From Hyposmocoma kahamanoa (taxonomy: Eukaryota; Arthropoda; Insecta; Lepidoptera; Cosmopterigidae): DNA of 64,000 bases. Positions 52,693 to 64,000 of the stretch are shown piece after piece. Each line of letters starts with the position of its first letter. The stretch's first letter is position 1. A model generated the notes under the pieces. It was not told the origin of the DNA. It worked only from the letters and a program-made list of their open reading frames with translations, and made no database searches. The DNA is taken from contig NW_020653750.1 in the NCBI RefSeq assembly GCF_003589595.1, positions 3,382,678 through 3,446,677 of the forward strand, in the 5' to 3' direction. A program made the position numbers and the translations under genes.

Positions 52693-55141
52693 GTATTTTT
52701 CTTTCTGTGAGCTTACTTACTGACGGTATGCAGTATGCTTAGGGATGCCGAGCCGGCAGTCTCCGGAATGCCTAGGCAGCCTTGGGGATGCTTCGGCAGC
52801 CTTCGGAAAGCCGAGTGCGACTATGCAAGTATGCAGGGCGAGATTAGGCACGCACCGTGAAATGCGTCAAACTGATCTGGGGGCCTACCACAACCTTTCC
52901 AAAAACAAGTTTATTTCAATGTAAACTTAAAGTAAGCTTATTGTAATATACTCATATTCGTACCATGACGAACCTGTCAACCAAGTAATGTATTATTGCA
53001 AAAGTGGTTGAAAGAACGAATGATTTCCCAATATTGTGTATTCCTTACTAAAAATCGGAAAGAGATAACGCTATGTGAACTATATAATGCCATCTCTTTC
53101 CTTTTTGATGTTCCGAATCGTCTTATAGTATAATGTTTAAGTACCTAATGTTATTTACATTCAGAGAATTTTTACTGTTAAGAAAAGAAAAGTATGTAAT
53201 AATAAAATCTATTAAAATTACGTTGTTTTCAATAATTATCCCGCATTTTTATGAAGAAAAATAATAAAACAAGCCGAGTCTTAATAGTCACGTTGTGAGT
53301 TCGGAACTATAGTCTAGTGTAGGCCCCCTGAAGAGAGATCAGGCGCGAGCACGATGTCGGGACGGAATGCTTATGCCGACGGGCGCTTCGGCTGAAGTAG
53401 AGTACTTCCCTGGACGAACTCTTTTATAAGGAGGTCTACTGCTACTGAAATGTCTAACTAAACATTTTGCCGATTTTGAATACTATAAAAATTGATAATA
53501 AAAAATCGTAGTGTCAGTAAGACACGCAACCATTTATCTTCTTATCGTGAAAGAAAGGCAAGAAATCGTTTTTAACTACTTCAGAATAGCCTAAAGTAGG
53601 TACTTTTCCGTTTATAAAAAAAGTAGTAGTCGTAGTCAACCGGAAATTATGAGAGTGATTAGGGCTTGGCATTTTTAGCCAATAGGTACGTAACGAAACA
53701 CTAACGTCACGTGTTCGCCTATGCGTTATGAAATATGTTATTTTTGTGTTGAAAGACGGTTTTTTACAAATACGAAAGCATATTTTAACAACACTTATTC
53801 AATGATTTAATTAGGTATTTCCTACTAAATCTGTGTTTAGCTATATGATATGACTTTTGATGTATACATCTCTTTAGAATACAGGAAAATATACGCGTTA
53901 GAAAATGTGCAATATAAGTAGTGAATAAGGGCAGCTTTGATCAAGCGTTTAGTGTGCAAGTCTATAGGAGATAGGTCTAATAATACGTCTGTAGTGATTC
54001 CAAGACTGGGGCACTAAATGTAAGGTCCCATTCAAAAAATACACATTTTATTTTTTTCCTACTAAACTATTATATTTATGGCAAAATATGATATGACAGT
54101 ATTGAATTAGGATAATAGGATCTCTCGATTGGCATTTTTTTTCAGAGAGGTATCGTGAAAAAAATCCAATGTCCGCAATATCGCAGATCCGACCCACTGT
54201 GCGTCGCAAAGTTAAGCTAAATATAGTGTACCTGCCTGTCCCCCATTACATCAATTTTTAATGCTCTTAAGTGATTTCCCCAATCCCGAAAAGGTCCTGG
54301 GACCTAAAAAATAAAGTCATAAGGCAGTCTCCATTTTCTGTCTATGTTCCTCGCAGTTTAGGTAAAAAAACTCTACTTATTCCGATCCCTGGTAATAACA
54401 TAAAGCAAACAATAAAACACAATGTGACAAAAATATTTAGACAATATTTAAATGAGAGATAATGAAAGTTGCAAAGTTTTGACATCATCTCATCATCTTT
54501 TGACGTTATTATTATTATTATTATCTTGTCAATATCAATGTCATATTGATATTGAGAACAGTGTGGCCATTTGTGGTAGATTTCTGCCATTTGAGCAGAT
54601 TTAATTTATATTAATTTTCATTTTTGCAGAACATGATAATTTATATTAAATGTGGCAGAGTTTGACAGATTTGGAAATATTCGGGAAGTTCTTTATTATT
54701 TTTGGGAACAAACTGACAACTTTTTGTTTTTTGCTACTACGAACAATCATCTGAAGCGAAATTACATGACAATGTTATAAACATATAACATTGTCCTGTA
54801 TTTATTTGTCCTTTGATAATGAATCATGATAGGTCTCCTTAATGCACGTCGTCAAAAACACTGGGTCACAAAATACACGGGATGTGTCGCCATTCTTCTT
54901 TGATTGATTTTCAATAAAGGTTGAGTAAGGCTGCTAAGCAGATGATAAAAGATGGTAAAATAATGTCTTCTTTATATCTAATTCTTATTTAATTGAATAT
55001 TTAATCGTTACTACTTTATGTTTTTAGTTTTTTTTTGTTCCGCTAAATAAGCCGTGTGTAATTAATTCTCGAAACGTAAAAATTTGAATATCGATACTTT
55101 TAACACTCATCAAAAACATGATCAGAACGTTATACAATAAT
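52693..55141. other. No gene recognised
   Basis: A 5' fragment of family A lies at about 53385-53450 (minus). A 63-codon frame at 54271-54462 (FSVYVPRSLGKKTLLIPIPG) looks somewhat protein-like but could not be assigned. A GGGCAGCTTTGA word is at 53929. Confidence 0.45.
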
Positions 55142-55437
55142 AATAATAGTTAGACTATATACATATAGTCCCACTGCTAGGCACAGGCCTCTTCTCGCAA
55201 AGGGATGGCTTGGGCTGTAGTTCCCACGCGGGCCAAAACGGATTGGGAATTTCACATTCATCATTCAATTGCTTTGCAAACGTATGCAGGTTTCCTTACG
55301 ACGTTTTCCTTCACTGCTCAAAAGCTCATGGTAAATTTCAAATTCAATTTCGCACATAGTCGTGAGTTCGAAGCCCATATTCGAACCCATGACCCTCTGC
55401 GTAGGTTAAACTATTAAGCTACCACGGCAAAACCTTA
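55142..55437 (-). repeat. tRNA-derived SINE, family E
   Basis: The minus strand starts with a degraded tRNA-like head (GCCGTGGTAGCTTAATAGTT, box B-like GGGTTCGAATA) and ends in a (TTA)n tail. The body has CCTAGCAGTGGGACTATATG on the minus strand, a sequence type I recognise as widespread in Lepidoptera. Confidence 0.7.
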
Positions 55438-56426
55438 TTTATCAGAAAAATTTGGCTAAGAGTACAAAATAGTCTAAATAGAAGACTAATAAGTAGTATA
55501 CAGTAATTCATATTCAAATCATAATCTCCTATCCTTCACCTATATAACCCTAGTATTACTAACCTAACCTATACCTAAAACTTACCGTAAATATAATCTT
55601 ACTACAAAACCAAAGACAAACCCAAAATAAAATCCAAACCGACAGTCAAACTCCTACGAAAGGCAAACTTCAAACGTGCAAGAAAATCTTAAACGTAGTG
55701 CTTAAATTCTCTTTGGAAAATCTTTTTAACCGACTTCAAAAAAAGGTTTTTTTTTGTATGTATGCTACGCGATGACTCAGGTATTTGTGAACCAATTTTC
55801 ATGATTCTTTTTTTTTTGTTGGAAAGAGGGTACCTCAGTAGTAGTCCCATTTAAATTTGAAGAAAATATTCCGCCTCTAAGGGTGGCAAACTAAGGGATG
55901 AATTACTTGTGAGGTCGGTTTTTTCAATACTCGGTACGGAGATAATTTGTAAATAAATAGATTTTGTTCACTTTATCATTTAAAATACGTCAATGTTTAA
56001 AAAACTTATTTCTAAACATAGGTAGAAACATCCTGAAAGAGAAAAGATTAATTACTATTCGTAACAACAAGTTATTTTATAAATTTATTATGACGCAAGT
56101 GTGTGTAATTTATCATTTCATTTAATTAATTTATTTTTTCACATATAATATTCTAGGTATGTATATCAAACATATGAAACCCAGTAGGACGTAGCAATGT
56201 CTGGAGAGACAGACCGAATCTACTAATATCTACTATTTCCCAGACATACTCCGATTCATAATTCGAAAACTGCTCTAACCAAATTCAATTAATATCTGCG
56301 GTATTTCCCCGTAGCAAAATGCCGTGTGACAAAAAATAAAAAAAAACAATCTCTTATGTCATATTATAGTGAAACGGGTTAGGGTCTTAGTACCCTTGGG
56401 AGATCAGAACGACACCTCTTAAACCT
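55438..56426. other. No gene recognised
   Basis: AT-rich, nothing identified. Confidence 0.5.
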
Positions 56427-56561
56427 TCAAGCGACAAGAGACAACACACACGACACGTCCGTCATCCTATACGCCAACGTCATATGTCCGCGCTCGCTAT
56501 AGTGACGGCCAGTCGTAGGGTCGTACCAAGGAGGCGCGTTACTATATTGATTTTTTCCAAC
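56427..56561 (-). CDS. Candidate terminal exon, unidentified
   Basis: Minus-strand acceptor TATCATTTACAG, then 44 codons to TGA: VGKNQYSNAPPWYDPTTGRH and YSERGHMTLAYRMTDVSCVL SLVA. GC content is well above the flanks. No partner exon located and no family recognised. Confidence 0.35.
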   Translation of the reverse strand, partial: VGKNQYSNAPPWYDPTTGRHYSERGHMTLAYRMTDVSCVLSLVA

Positions 56562-57956
56562 CTGTAAATGATAGAAATAAAAAAGGTACAATTGATACAC
56601 AGAATTGCGGCCAATTACATACCAATCAATGATTGCGATTCTTTAATTTGTTTTCGTTGTTGAACCGTAGTAATCAGAGATATTCTAACTTTTGAAATAA
56701 AATTGATATACCGCTAATTAGTAACGCACGAAAAAGGGGGCTATATTCAGACCGGCAAAGAAATGAGTCGGTCGCGTTCATCGATAAAAGAATTAACATG
56801 TTGTAATATATTTCTGTAGGCAAGTTTTCAGAAACTTTACTTGAAGTTCACTCCACTTTGATTTAAATTATTTTATCGGCGAAGTCGATGGACCAATTGT
56901 TCGTTTTCTGAACTTGGTCCCTCTGTATACATGTTTCTGGTGGGCTTGTAGTTTAGTACAAAAGTGGGAGTACAAAAAAGTGTCCACATGTTACGCTACT
57001 TTTAAAGTGAAAATGACCGGCACGTTTATCAATGGGTTTTGTAAACTCTGCTATCTTAGCTCTACCTTTAATGAGTAAGCGTCACTGGTATGTATACGCT
57101 TGTACTTATTGCACAATCTCTAGTACCATATAAAGCAAGCAATGGTTGCTAAGTTCACATCACATTCTTAATTATAAATTATTATTATTATAACTTAAAA
57201 GCTATTCAGTATTTGACTATCTCGCTGAATAAGGATAACGCTACGATGAGTAAATTTGTTTTATATAAAAACGGCAAAGACGCACCGCTACCGCTTATTC
57301 GAGTCTGATGTGTGCTCAGACACACACACGCTGTGTTGTGATACCTACACACTGTTAACGATAATTTGTAAACAAAAATAGTGTGTGAAAAGAAGTAAAG
57401 CATTAATGAAAAATGGTGAGCATTTCTTTTTCAATTGTGTTGTGTTTTAGGAACATTTTGTTAATATCTTACAATTATTTGTGAGACATTACCATAAACT
57501 AGAGATGGGTAAGCCTGATTTAAAATATCATCATTAAGGAATTTCGTATTAGTGACATTAATTTATTAGTTAATTGAAGTTATACTACGTCACTAGTATA
57601 TTTCTAAGACTTACTTTAACTCATAGGTAACAGACACAAACCTATAAGAGACCTTTTGTTGTGTATTTAGCTTCAATTGTCTTTAAAATAAAAAAAATCC
57701 TTAAAAAATGTAAAACCTTCTAAAAGATATAAAGGTCTTTAAATGATCTCATCATTAATGAACACAAACCAAAATTTACGATCACTAGCTAAAGTTTGGC
57801 CTGCTTTTGTTATAACCTAAGTTTATCCACACTGCTGTGTCATGTAATAATAGAGCAATGTGGATAACTTAACAGCTATAAATACACATTAAAAAATTTG
57901 ATCGGTGTAAATATATATAAAGATAAATTAATCTATAAGAAGACACCTGGCGAAAT
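56562..57956. other. No gene recognised
   Basis: AT-rich, nothing identified. Confidence 0.5.
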
Positions 57957-58095
57957 ATGATAACTGAAGAATATGTATCTGAACAAGACCTGAAAGACTT
58001 GAAAACACAAAGAACTATCTGGATTGCTTGCTTGTTCAGCGAAGTAATCGATGTTAGCAAAGGCACAAACTTTTTGTCTATGAATCTCCGACGAT
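57957..58095 (+). CDS. Candidate first coding exon, unidentified
   Basis: ATG, then MITEEYVSEQDLKDLKTQRT, IWIACLFSEVIDVSKG and LSMNLRR, followed by a good GTAAGTTT donor. Composition is protein-like, but no downstream exon was found. Could be chance. Confidence 0.3.
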
Positions 58096-58214
58096 GTAAG
58101 TTTCACAATAATATTTTGCGATACTTGTTTGTTACATTAGGTTTTAATTTAATTAATTCTCGATAATAGTTATTTATATTTCGGTTACATAGCATAAGGA
58201 TGGACATTTTTGTC

Positions 58215-58395
58215 CATGTCTGAGGTCCCGGGTTCGATCCCCGGCCGGATCAATGTAGAAAACTAACTTTTGTATGTCGTCTCTCGGGTCTGGGTGTTTG
58301 TGGTACCGTCGTCGTTTCCGATTTTACAAGTGCTTTGATTACTTACTTTGCGATCAGAGCAACTTGTCAAGTGTATAGTTGTATTTTTTTATGTA
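58215..58395 (+). repeat. tRNA-derived SINE, Metulj-like
   Basis: Box B region GGTCCCGGGTTCGATCCCCG at 58225-58244, then CGGGTCTGGGTGTTTGTGGT and a T/A-rich end. It resembles the lepidopteran SINE group I know as Metulj; assigned from memory, not by search. Confidence 0.6.
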
Positions 58396-59479
58396 ACAAC
58401 AACTACTGATTATGACTTATTTTCGTATCGTGGAACCACTGCACATGCGAATTGTATCGAGATTGTCAAATATTTTATTAGATGGTGACCTTCAACATTT
58501 CTTATTACCAATTTTACGATAAGTTGTCGAAATTGTCCTAATTTGCTAATATTTAACAAAAAACCTACAAAAGATATTTTAGATGTACGTAACACGTGAC
58601 TTGTACTAATTATTTTATGACATTTATCAATATTAATATCTTATATTGACAGTTCGCGGTAAGAACACTGTGAAATACAGGCTTCGTGACATCTTTTTCG
58701 ATATCCTTTTGCGATAGGCCGCGGTAATTACTGATAAATTACCTAATCTACCTAACCAATCTTTCTCTATTTTGTTGTATTTACTTCTTATCTAAATATA
58801 TTTTGTGAAAATTAAAACATTCATACATTTATCACGATCGCTAAATCTAATATCGCTGAGTAATGCAGTAGGTATTTATTAAGCTTTTATCAAAAAGAAT
58901 TCCGCCAAAGCCCATTACTATTAAGGTAAATAAAACATATACAGGCATATACACCCTAACACGTATATGTAAAGTAGTCCTGCTAGAGAACTAATCACCT
59001 GCCAGACGAAACGCCCGCCTGGTTGTATTCCCAGCATAGACATACTAAGTTAGAAAGAGAAAGAAAAAAGTGATAAGATATATTTTTCGTAAATAACTTC
59101 GCCCTAACCAATATATTACAATTACAGCAACATGGGCTGATAATAGGCACTATATGCGTCGAATACAAAAACTGTATTAAAAGGCCGCTACTAAAGATGT
59201 TAACGAAAATTTAAGACTGAAACTAGCAACTCAAGTTGAATAAAACAGAGAAAAAAATATTCCACAGATTTTATTTCATGACGGCAGTCTTCTAATAGGG
59301 TAGGCGTTGGTTGAAATTAGGTATACTCATCTGGAAAGATAGTCGTATACTTGTTTACTTATTTCCGAAGAGGATAGAGGGCGCACCATTTACAGTAGTA
59401 CTTTCAGAGTATTTTCAAATATTTATTTACTTATCATATAGATGGCATAGACCTGCAGCTCGGAACAATGGGACATGTT
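58396..59479. other. No gene recognised
   Basis: AT-rich, nothing identified. Confidence 0.5.
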
Positions 59480-59681
59480 TAATAATAATAATAACGCACA
59501 CACTCAACATAGCCCCGCACCAGGGAAACCCTGTGGCGCGGGTGCCATGGATACACGTATAAACAATTCCAAACTCACGAGAGAAATAAATGTAGGATAA
59601 ATGTAGGTCATACAAATATTTCTCCCTGTCTGGGAATCGAACTCGGGACCTCTGCGTGGCAGACCAGCATGGTAACCGTTC
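59480..59681 (-). repeat. tRNA-derived SINE, family D, head-truncated
   Basis: Same family as 42510 and 48351; the (TTA)n tail is at the left, and the tRNA-like head stops inside box A (GGTAACCGTTCC). Confidence 0.75.
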
Positions 59682-59774
59682 CGTAGAAAGATTTTGTTTC
59701 CAAGTTTAAATGTGTTTTCAATTAATGAGCTTTCCTTCAATATTATTGTTCTTTTTGTAGCTAGTAGTACTACT

Positions 59775-59940
59775 GGTTACTGGTTCGTTCCGTGTTGTGG
59801 CTTAGTTGAACATAGTAACAGGTACGATTTGCTAGAAGACGTCGGTTCGAATACGGCCGGATCGATGGATTTTTTTCTAAGTGTTCGATCTTCGTATTAA
59901 GAATTATAACAAACCAGTGGTTTAATTTCACATAAAAAAT
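59775..59940 (+). repeat. tRNA-derived SINE, family C
   Basis: GGCTTAGTTG near 59799, box B-like CGGTTCGAATACG near 59842, and the body AAGTGTTCGATCTTCGTATT shared with 31955-32114. Confidence 0.6.
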
Positions 59941-60095
59941 AATTGAATATCAATTCAATACAAATTTAAACAGTAGTAGCATCTTACAAAAAATCATAGT
60001 AAATAATATACTTAATGCTTATTTATTTTGTTTACCAGAAACAACATGCATTTTTTAATTTTTATGGTGCAAGAACATTAAGTGGCTAGATCCGC

Positions 60096-60128
60096 CAGAA
60101 TATGTGACTTCGCTAGTCACATATTCTG
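60096..60128. repeat. Perfect 14 bp hairpin
   Basis: CAGAATATGTGACT, loop TCGCT, AGTCACATATTCTG, 40 bp left of a mariner end. Confidence 0.8.
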
Positions 60129-60168
60129 TGTTCGCAATGTGCTTCAAAAATAGTTATTTGCGTTAATA

Positions 60169-61457
60169 CGTGGGGCGCACTATATAAGTTTCCGGAATGA
60201 ATGCGAAAAAAATACTATAAATGGTCAGAAATGAATTTATAGTTTCTCAAAATATTCTCCGTTAGCGTTAATGCACTTTTTCATACAAATGAACCAATTT
60301 TGAAAACATTTATGCCACTACTCCGTGACAATCTCTAAAACATATTTTTGTACTCTTCGACAGCCTCTTCAGGTGATGAAAATCGTCGACCGCCTAACTG
60401 GTTCTTAATTTTTGGAAATAAATAAAAGTCACAAGGTGCCAGGTCGGGACTGTACGCGGGATAACTCATAAGGTCAACGTTGTTCATCTTCAAAAAATCA
60501 TTAATCTGTCTGGCCGTGTGAGAACCGGCATTATCGTGGTGCAAGACGATACGGCGTTTCGATTATTTTTACGGAGTTTGTCAATAACTTCCGGCAAACA
60601 AATGATCGTGTACCAATCACTATTCACGGTACAACGATTCTCCAAAGTAACAGAGCCACGTGTCCAGTTTTATTAAAAAAAAGAAGCAATCATCCGCTGA
60701 GAGGCATAATTGCATGCGCGCCATTTTGGTTGGTTTCGGCTCATCTCGAAAGACCCATTATGCTCGATTGCTGCTTTGGTTTGGGATCATAACTATAAAT
60801 CCATGTTTCGTCACCTGTTACTATGTCCCACACCAAATTTGACGCCCCTTCGTTGAATCTGGTAAGCATGGCATTGCACCAAGTGACGCGATCCGTTTTT
60901 TGAGCCTCAGTCAAATTGTGTGGAATCCACCGAGTGCACAGCTTTTTCACACCCAAATGTTTGTGTAGTATTAATTGTATTTGACTCATGCCTATGCCTA
61001 AAGATACTCGAATCTCATGGTATGTAAAATGGCTGTCTGTTTTGATCATACGGCGCACAGCATCGATGTTTTTGTTATTCACAGCAGTGGACGGGCGACC
61101 ATCACGAAATTCGTCACTGAGATTCACAAGACCGCGTTTGAATTCTGCAAACCAGTCTTGCATGGTGCTTCATCGCCAACAGCAGTTTAAAGCCGAGGGA
61201 AGCTCCGCTGAGCCGTTAAATTACACTTAAAGTCGTAGAAAATCATACTACGAAAATTTTCACGAGTTAAATCTCAAATTTCTAAAATGACGCCACAATA
61301 TAAAAATAAGTGACAGGCAGGTAAAACAAACTGTATAATACAGCCAAAGAGTTCCATTTTCAAATGTTGTAATTACTTTTTAAATATTTAAAATTATTAT
61401 TGTTATATAATTGTTTATGTATGTGGCCAGTTCCGGAAAGTTATAGTGCACCCCATG
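60169..61457 (-). mobile_element. Full-length but broken mariner, second family
   Basis: 1289 bp between TA dinucleotides. Ends CGTGGGGCGCACTATATAAG and CATGGGGTGCACTATAACTT continue to TTTCCGGAA. The transposase is on the minus strand. A truncated sister copy is at 30057-31007. Confidence 0.9.
60335..61163 (-). pseudogene. mariner transposase, frameshifted
   Basis: 61163-60741: DWFAEFKRGLVNLSDEFRDG, VKKLCTRWIPHNLTEAQKTD and VTGDETWIYSYDPKPKQQSS (first Asp). Broken frames then bridge to 60544-60335 with HHDNAGSHTARQINDFL (second Asp) and YSPDLAPCDFYLFP (third Asp, 34-residue spacing). At least two shifts near 60560-60740. The protein style is a mariner group different from the intact copy at 12959. 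Confidence 0.85.
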
Positions 61458-62365
61458 TATAATTAGAAGGAATTTATAGTGAGAAACTACGTACATTTGG
61501 TAAACAACAAAATGGATATGTAACAAAGCAAATTTAATAACCTACATTTGGTTTGTTACATATTTATTTCTTACTCACTACTGGCTATCTATTTATTTCG
61601 CTAATAGAGATTAGAAAGGCAAATAACTATTTCAAAGGCAAGTTGCGAAATTGCTACGCATGTATTTTGGCGTCACGTGTTGCAAATTTTAAGCATTGAA
61701 GTTCAATGCATTGTTATTAAAATTGTTTTTGGCGGTCGACCGGGTGTAATTCATGGCCACTATCCCAACAACTACATATTTTATAATGGGTACAGTCACG
61801 TGCATTTCAATTTTAATTCCTGAAACGTTAGTCGAAATTTTGAAATATTTTACTTCCTAAAATTGACAAATGTGGCCAATTTATTATTGATGCAGAGTAT
61901 TTTAATCTACATACGTACTTATTATGCACATCGACTCACCCGTAGAACAAAGACCTACGTGCCAGACTGCTTATTCTCAGAACATTCTACATTTCGTTCG
62001 TTGTTCCTCGCTGTAGATATCAGATCGACCGGTGTTCGATTTTATATGTCCGAAACGAAATAAGATACAAAAATTATAAAAATACCTATAGATAGGTCTT
62101 ATTTTAAATAACGAAATTATGTATTTATCATATTTTTGTTGTATAATCACATCAGACTCTGTTGTCTGGATGAGTCGACATGACTGTACACTACACTTCA
62201 GCCGGCAGTCTATATAAATTATAAACTTCAGTTACAATAGGTACCGGTTACTCAAACTCACGTTTGCTGCTATAATTCCATTTGTTTGTTTCGTTGTAAG
62301 TTGATGTATGTATATTATGTAGTTTATAAGTCGCATGTGGTACTTTACAGGCTGTTTAAAAAAGG
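61458..62365. other. No gene recognised
   Basis: AT-rich, nothing identified. Confidence 0.5.
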
Positions 62366-62650
62366 TATTTAGAAGCAGTAGAGCTCCTTGTGAAAGAGTT
62401 TGTCCAGGGAAGTTTTGCCACCTTACCTATTTCTGCCGCCAAGCAATAATGTCAGCATTACTGTGTTCCGGTTTTGAAGGGTAAGGGTGCTGATGAAATT
62501 ACTGGCAAATGGGACTTGTCAACTTGTCTCAGGGTAACTCTCAGATCTCTGAGATTTAAAGCTCTGAGTGATACTGCAACTGTTATAGATAGGCGTGTAG
62601 CTTACCATACAGGCGCAGCTTGTTCGTCCCGTCACTTGATATTATAAAAA
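62366..62650 (+). repeat. SINE-like repeat, family A, near full length
   Basis: From AGTAGAGCTCCTTGTGAAAG to TCGTCCCGTCACTTGATATT with an A-rich tail. Together with 9168-9478 it gives the best view of the family's 5' part. Confidence 0.85.
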
Positions 62651-63515
62651 AAGTTATCAATATTGTGGCATGAAGATGTCCTTGGAACTGATCAATGTAA
62701 GCTACAAATTGTTTTTGCTAAATACTGCCACACAAACAAAACAATTACATTCAGAATAAACACCACGATCGTGCCGAAGTGTCACGGGATATTATTCATA
62801 TCGCAAAAAATGGCTACTACTACTACCTTTTCTACACCTTGTATATTTGGTGCATCGCGTTGTTACCTACACAAAGTTATAACTACAGGTATGCTATTGG
62901 CATTTGAATTGTATCACGGTACTATAATTATCTTCTTGTGTTAGAATCAAATTCATGTTCCTTGTTGCGAAAATATTGTACTACGAAGTTTATAATGAAT
63001 GCAATGTTTATATATTGATAATGCATTAGGTTTAACGTTCCCTAAGATATGTAGATAGTTATCCACGTCTCTCATGTCGATATTGGTGTAATAGATGCTA
63101 TATTAAAAATAACTATAATATTTGGTACGTAATTTATTTTGAAACGACGATACTCTTCAAAGCCTTGTGTCATAAAAGATTGCCTAAAACGTTTGGAAGA
63201 TTATTTCTTTTTTAATTATATTATTATAAATTATCATTGTAATTACATTACACATTATAAGTACATGTTTAAATTTTTTATAAACATCTACATTTACATT
63301 GTAAACCACTAACAAAGAAAAGGATTTTAAACGAATCGTTAGATTTTTACAAACAATATTATGATATGGAAAATTTATCATAATCACAATCCTTCTATAT
63401 TTCTGTAACTAACTTAAACCGAAATTGACACTCATTTAGGTTTAATTTCTTTATGTAATTGAAGGGATTTATAATTTACAAACTTTACATTACAAAAACA
63501 CAAAAATATAAGAAT

Positions 63516-63516
<1 letters not shown>
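62651..63516. other. No gene recognised
   Basis: AT-rich. A 93-codon frame at 62663-62944 has no recognisable features. Confidence 0.5.

Positions 63517-63547
<31 letters not shown>
63515..63547. repeat. (GA)n microsatellite
   Basis: About 16 GA units. Confidence 0.95.
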
Positions 63548-63551
<4 letters not shown>

Positions 63552-64000
63552 CGTAACACAATTGACCACATTGAAGTTTATTATGCTATGTATAATGTCG
63601 TTACAAAAATTCGCTTCCATTCCGTTCCGCCGTAATATAAATTGAGCCTTAGGCGTATATATTTATGTATTTACAGAGTGTTTGTTAATGGAATATTATG
63701 TCGAAATCAGAAACCTTCCAAGATACAAGGAAACTGTATTAGGAACCATTAAGTCTTTTGTGACAATAATTTTGGCATAGTCAATCTTTTTTTCACGTAC
63801 ATTATTCATTTTTATGGACAACACACGCTCAAACATTTTATGAAATTTGACCGGCTTCTGCTGTCCCGTTTTTTTTCGTTCCAGACCTTCAAATGACCTT
63901 TACATGAAACTTAAAAAATTAATTAATAAAAATGAAAAAAGAATTATCAATTTTATTAATTTATATAAATTTACACCTCACGCTTGACCAAAAAATTGAC
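63548..64000. other. No gene recognised
   Basis: AT-rich to the window end, nothing identified. Confidence 0.5.

Noticed and set aside
1..64000. CRISPR arrays, operons, riboswitches, bacterial-type signals
   Set aside because: No regularly spaced repeats or prokaryotic gene organisation. The intron-split genes and insect transposons mark eukaryotic nuclear DNA.

Overview
This 64 kb window is AT-rich nuclear DNA of an insect, most likely a moth or butterfly (inferred from intron-split genes with GT/AG sites, several tRNA-derived short repeats of lepidopteran type, and mariner, Tc1-like, Penelope-like, Jockey-type and gypsy-type elements). No database search was possible.

The genic core is a head-to-head pair of M14 zinc-carboxypeptidase paralogues, assembled here exon by exon with consistent splice phases. 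The minus-strand gene (24943 down to 8168, eight exons) gives a 397-residue protein. The plus-strand gene (25340 to 51164, twelve exons) gives an 856-residue protein with a signal peptide, a ~500-residue low-complexity extension, an M14 domain and a hydrophobic C-terminal tail. They share introns of equal position and phase and are separated by only 396 bp. Both have lost the zinc-binding HxxE pair and the catalytic glutamate, so they look like pseudo-peptidases and not digestive enzymes.

Left flank (1-8160): a 5'-truncated non-LTR retrotransposon, a Penelope-like element bounded by ~90 bp inverted repeats, two mirror-image dimers of a foldback element (4264-5554), and two exons of an unidentified plus-strand gene (6059, 7249). 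Introns of the minus gene hold a Jockey-type LINE broken by an intact mariner and by short repeats (12690-15885), nested MITEs, and a 4.8 kb palindromic element with an array of YY1/Pho-like ATGGCCGCC motifs (19289-24112).

Introns of the plus gene hold a deleted mariner, a Z-DNA-prone (GCGT)n tract, a gypsy-type pol remnant with an LTR, a decayed mariner hosting a SINE, a complete Tc1-like element, two LINE fragments, and an orphan membrane-protein terminal exon (35002). The right flank (51165-64000) is mostly unannotated AT-rich DNA with SINEs, two weak exon candidates and a full-length but broken mariner (60169-61457).

A recurring oddity is perfect short hairpins inside decayed transposon reading frames, which look like template-switch scars. 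Another is a 24 bp remnant of a MITE flanked by an 8 bp target duplication, which breaks the Penelope frame.
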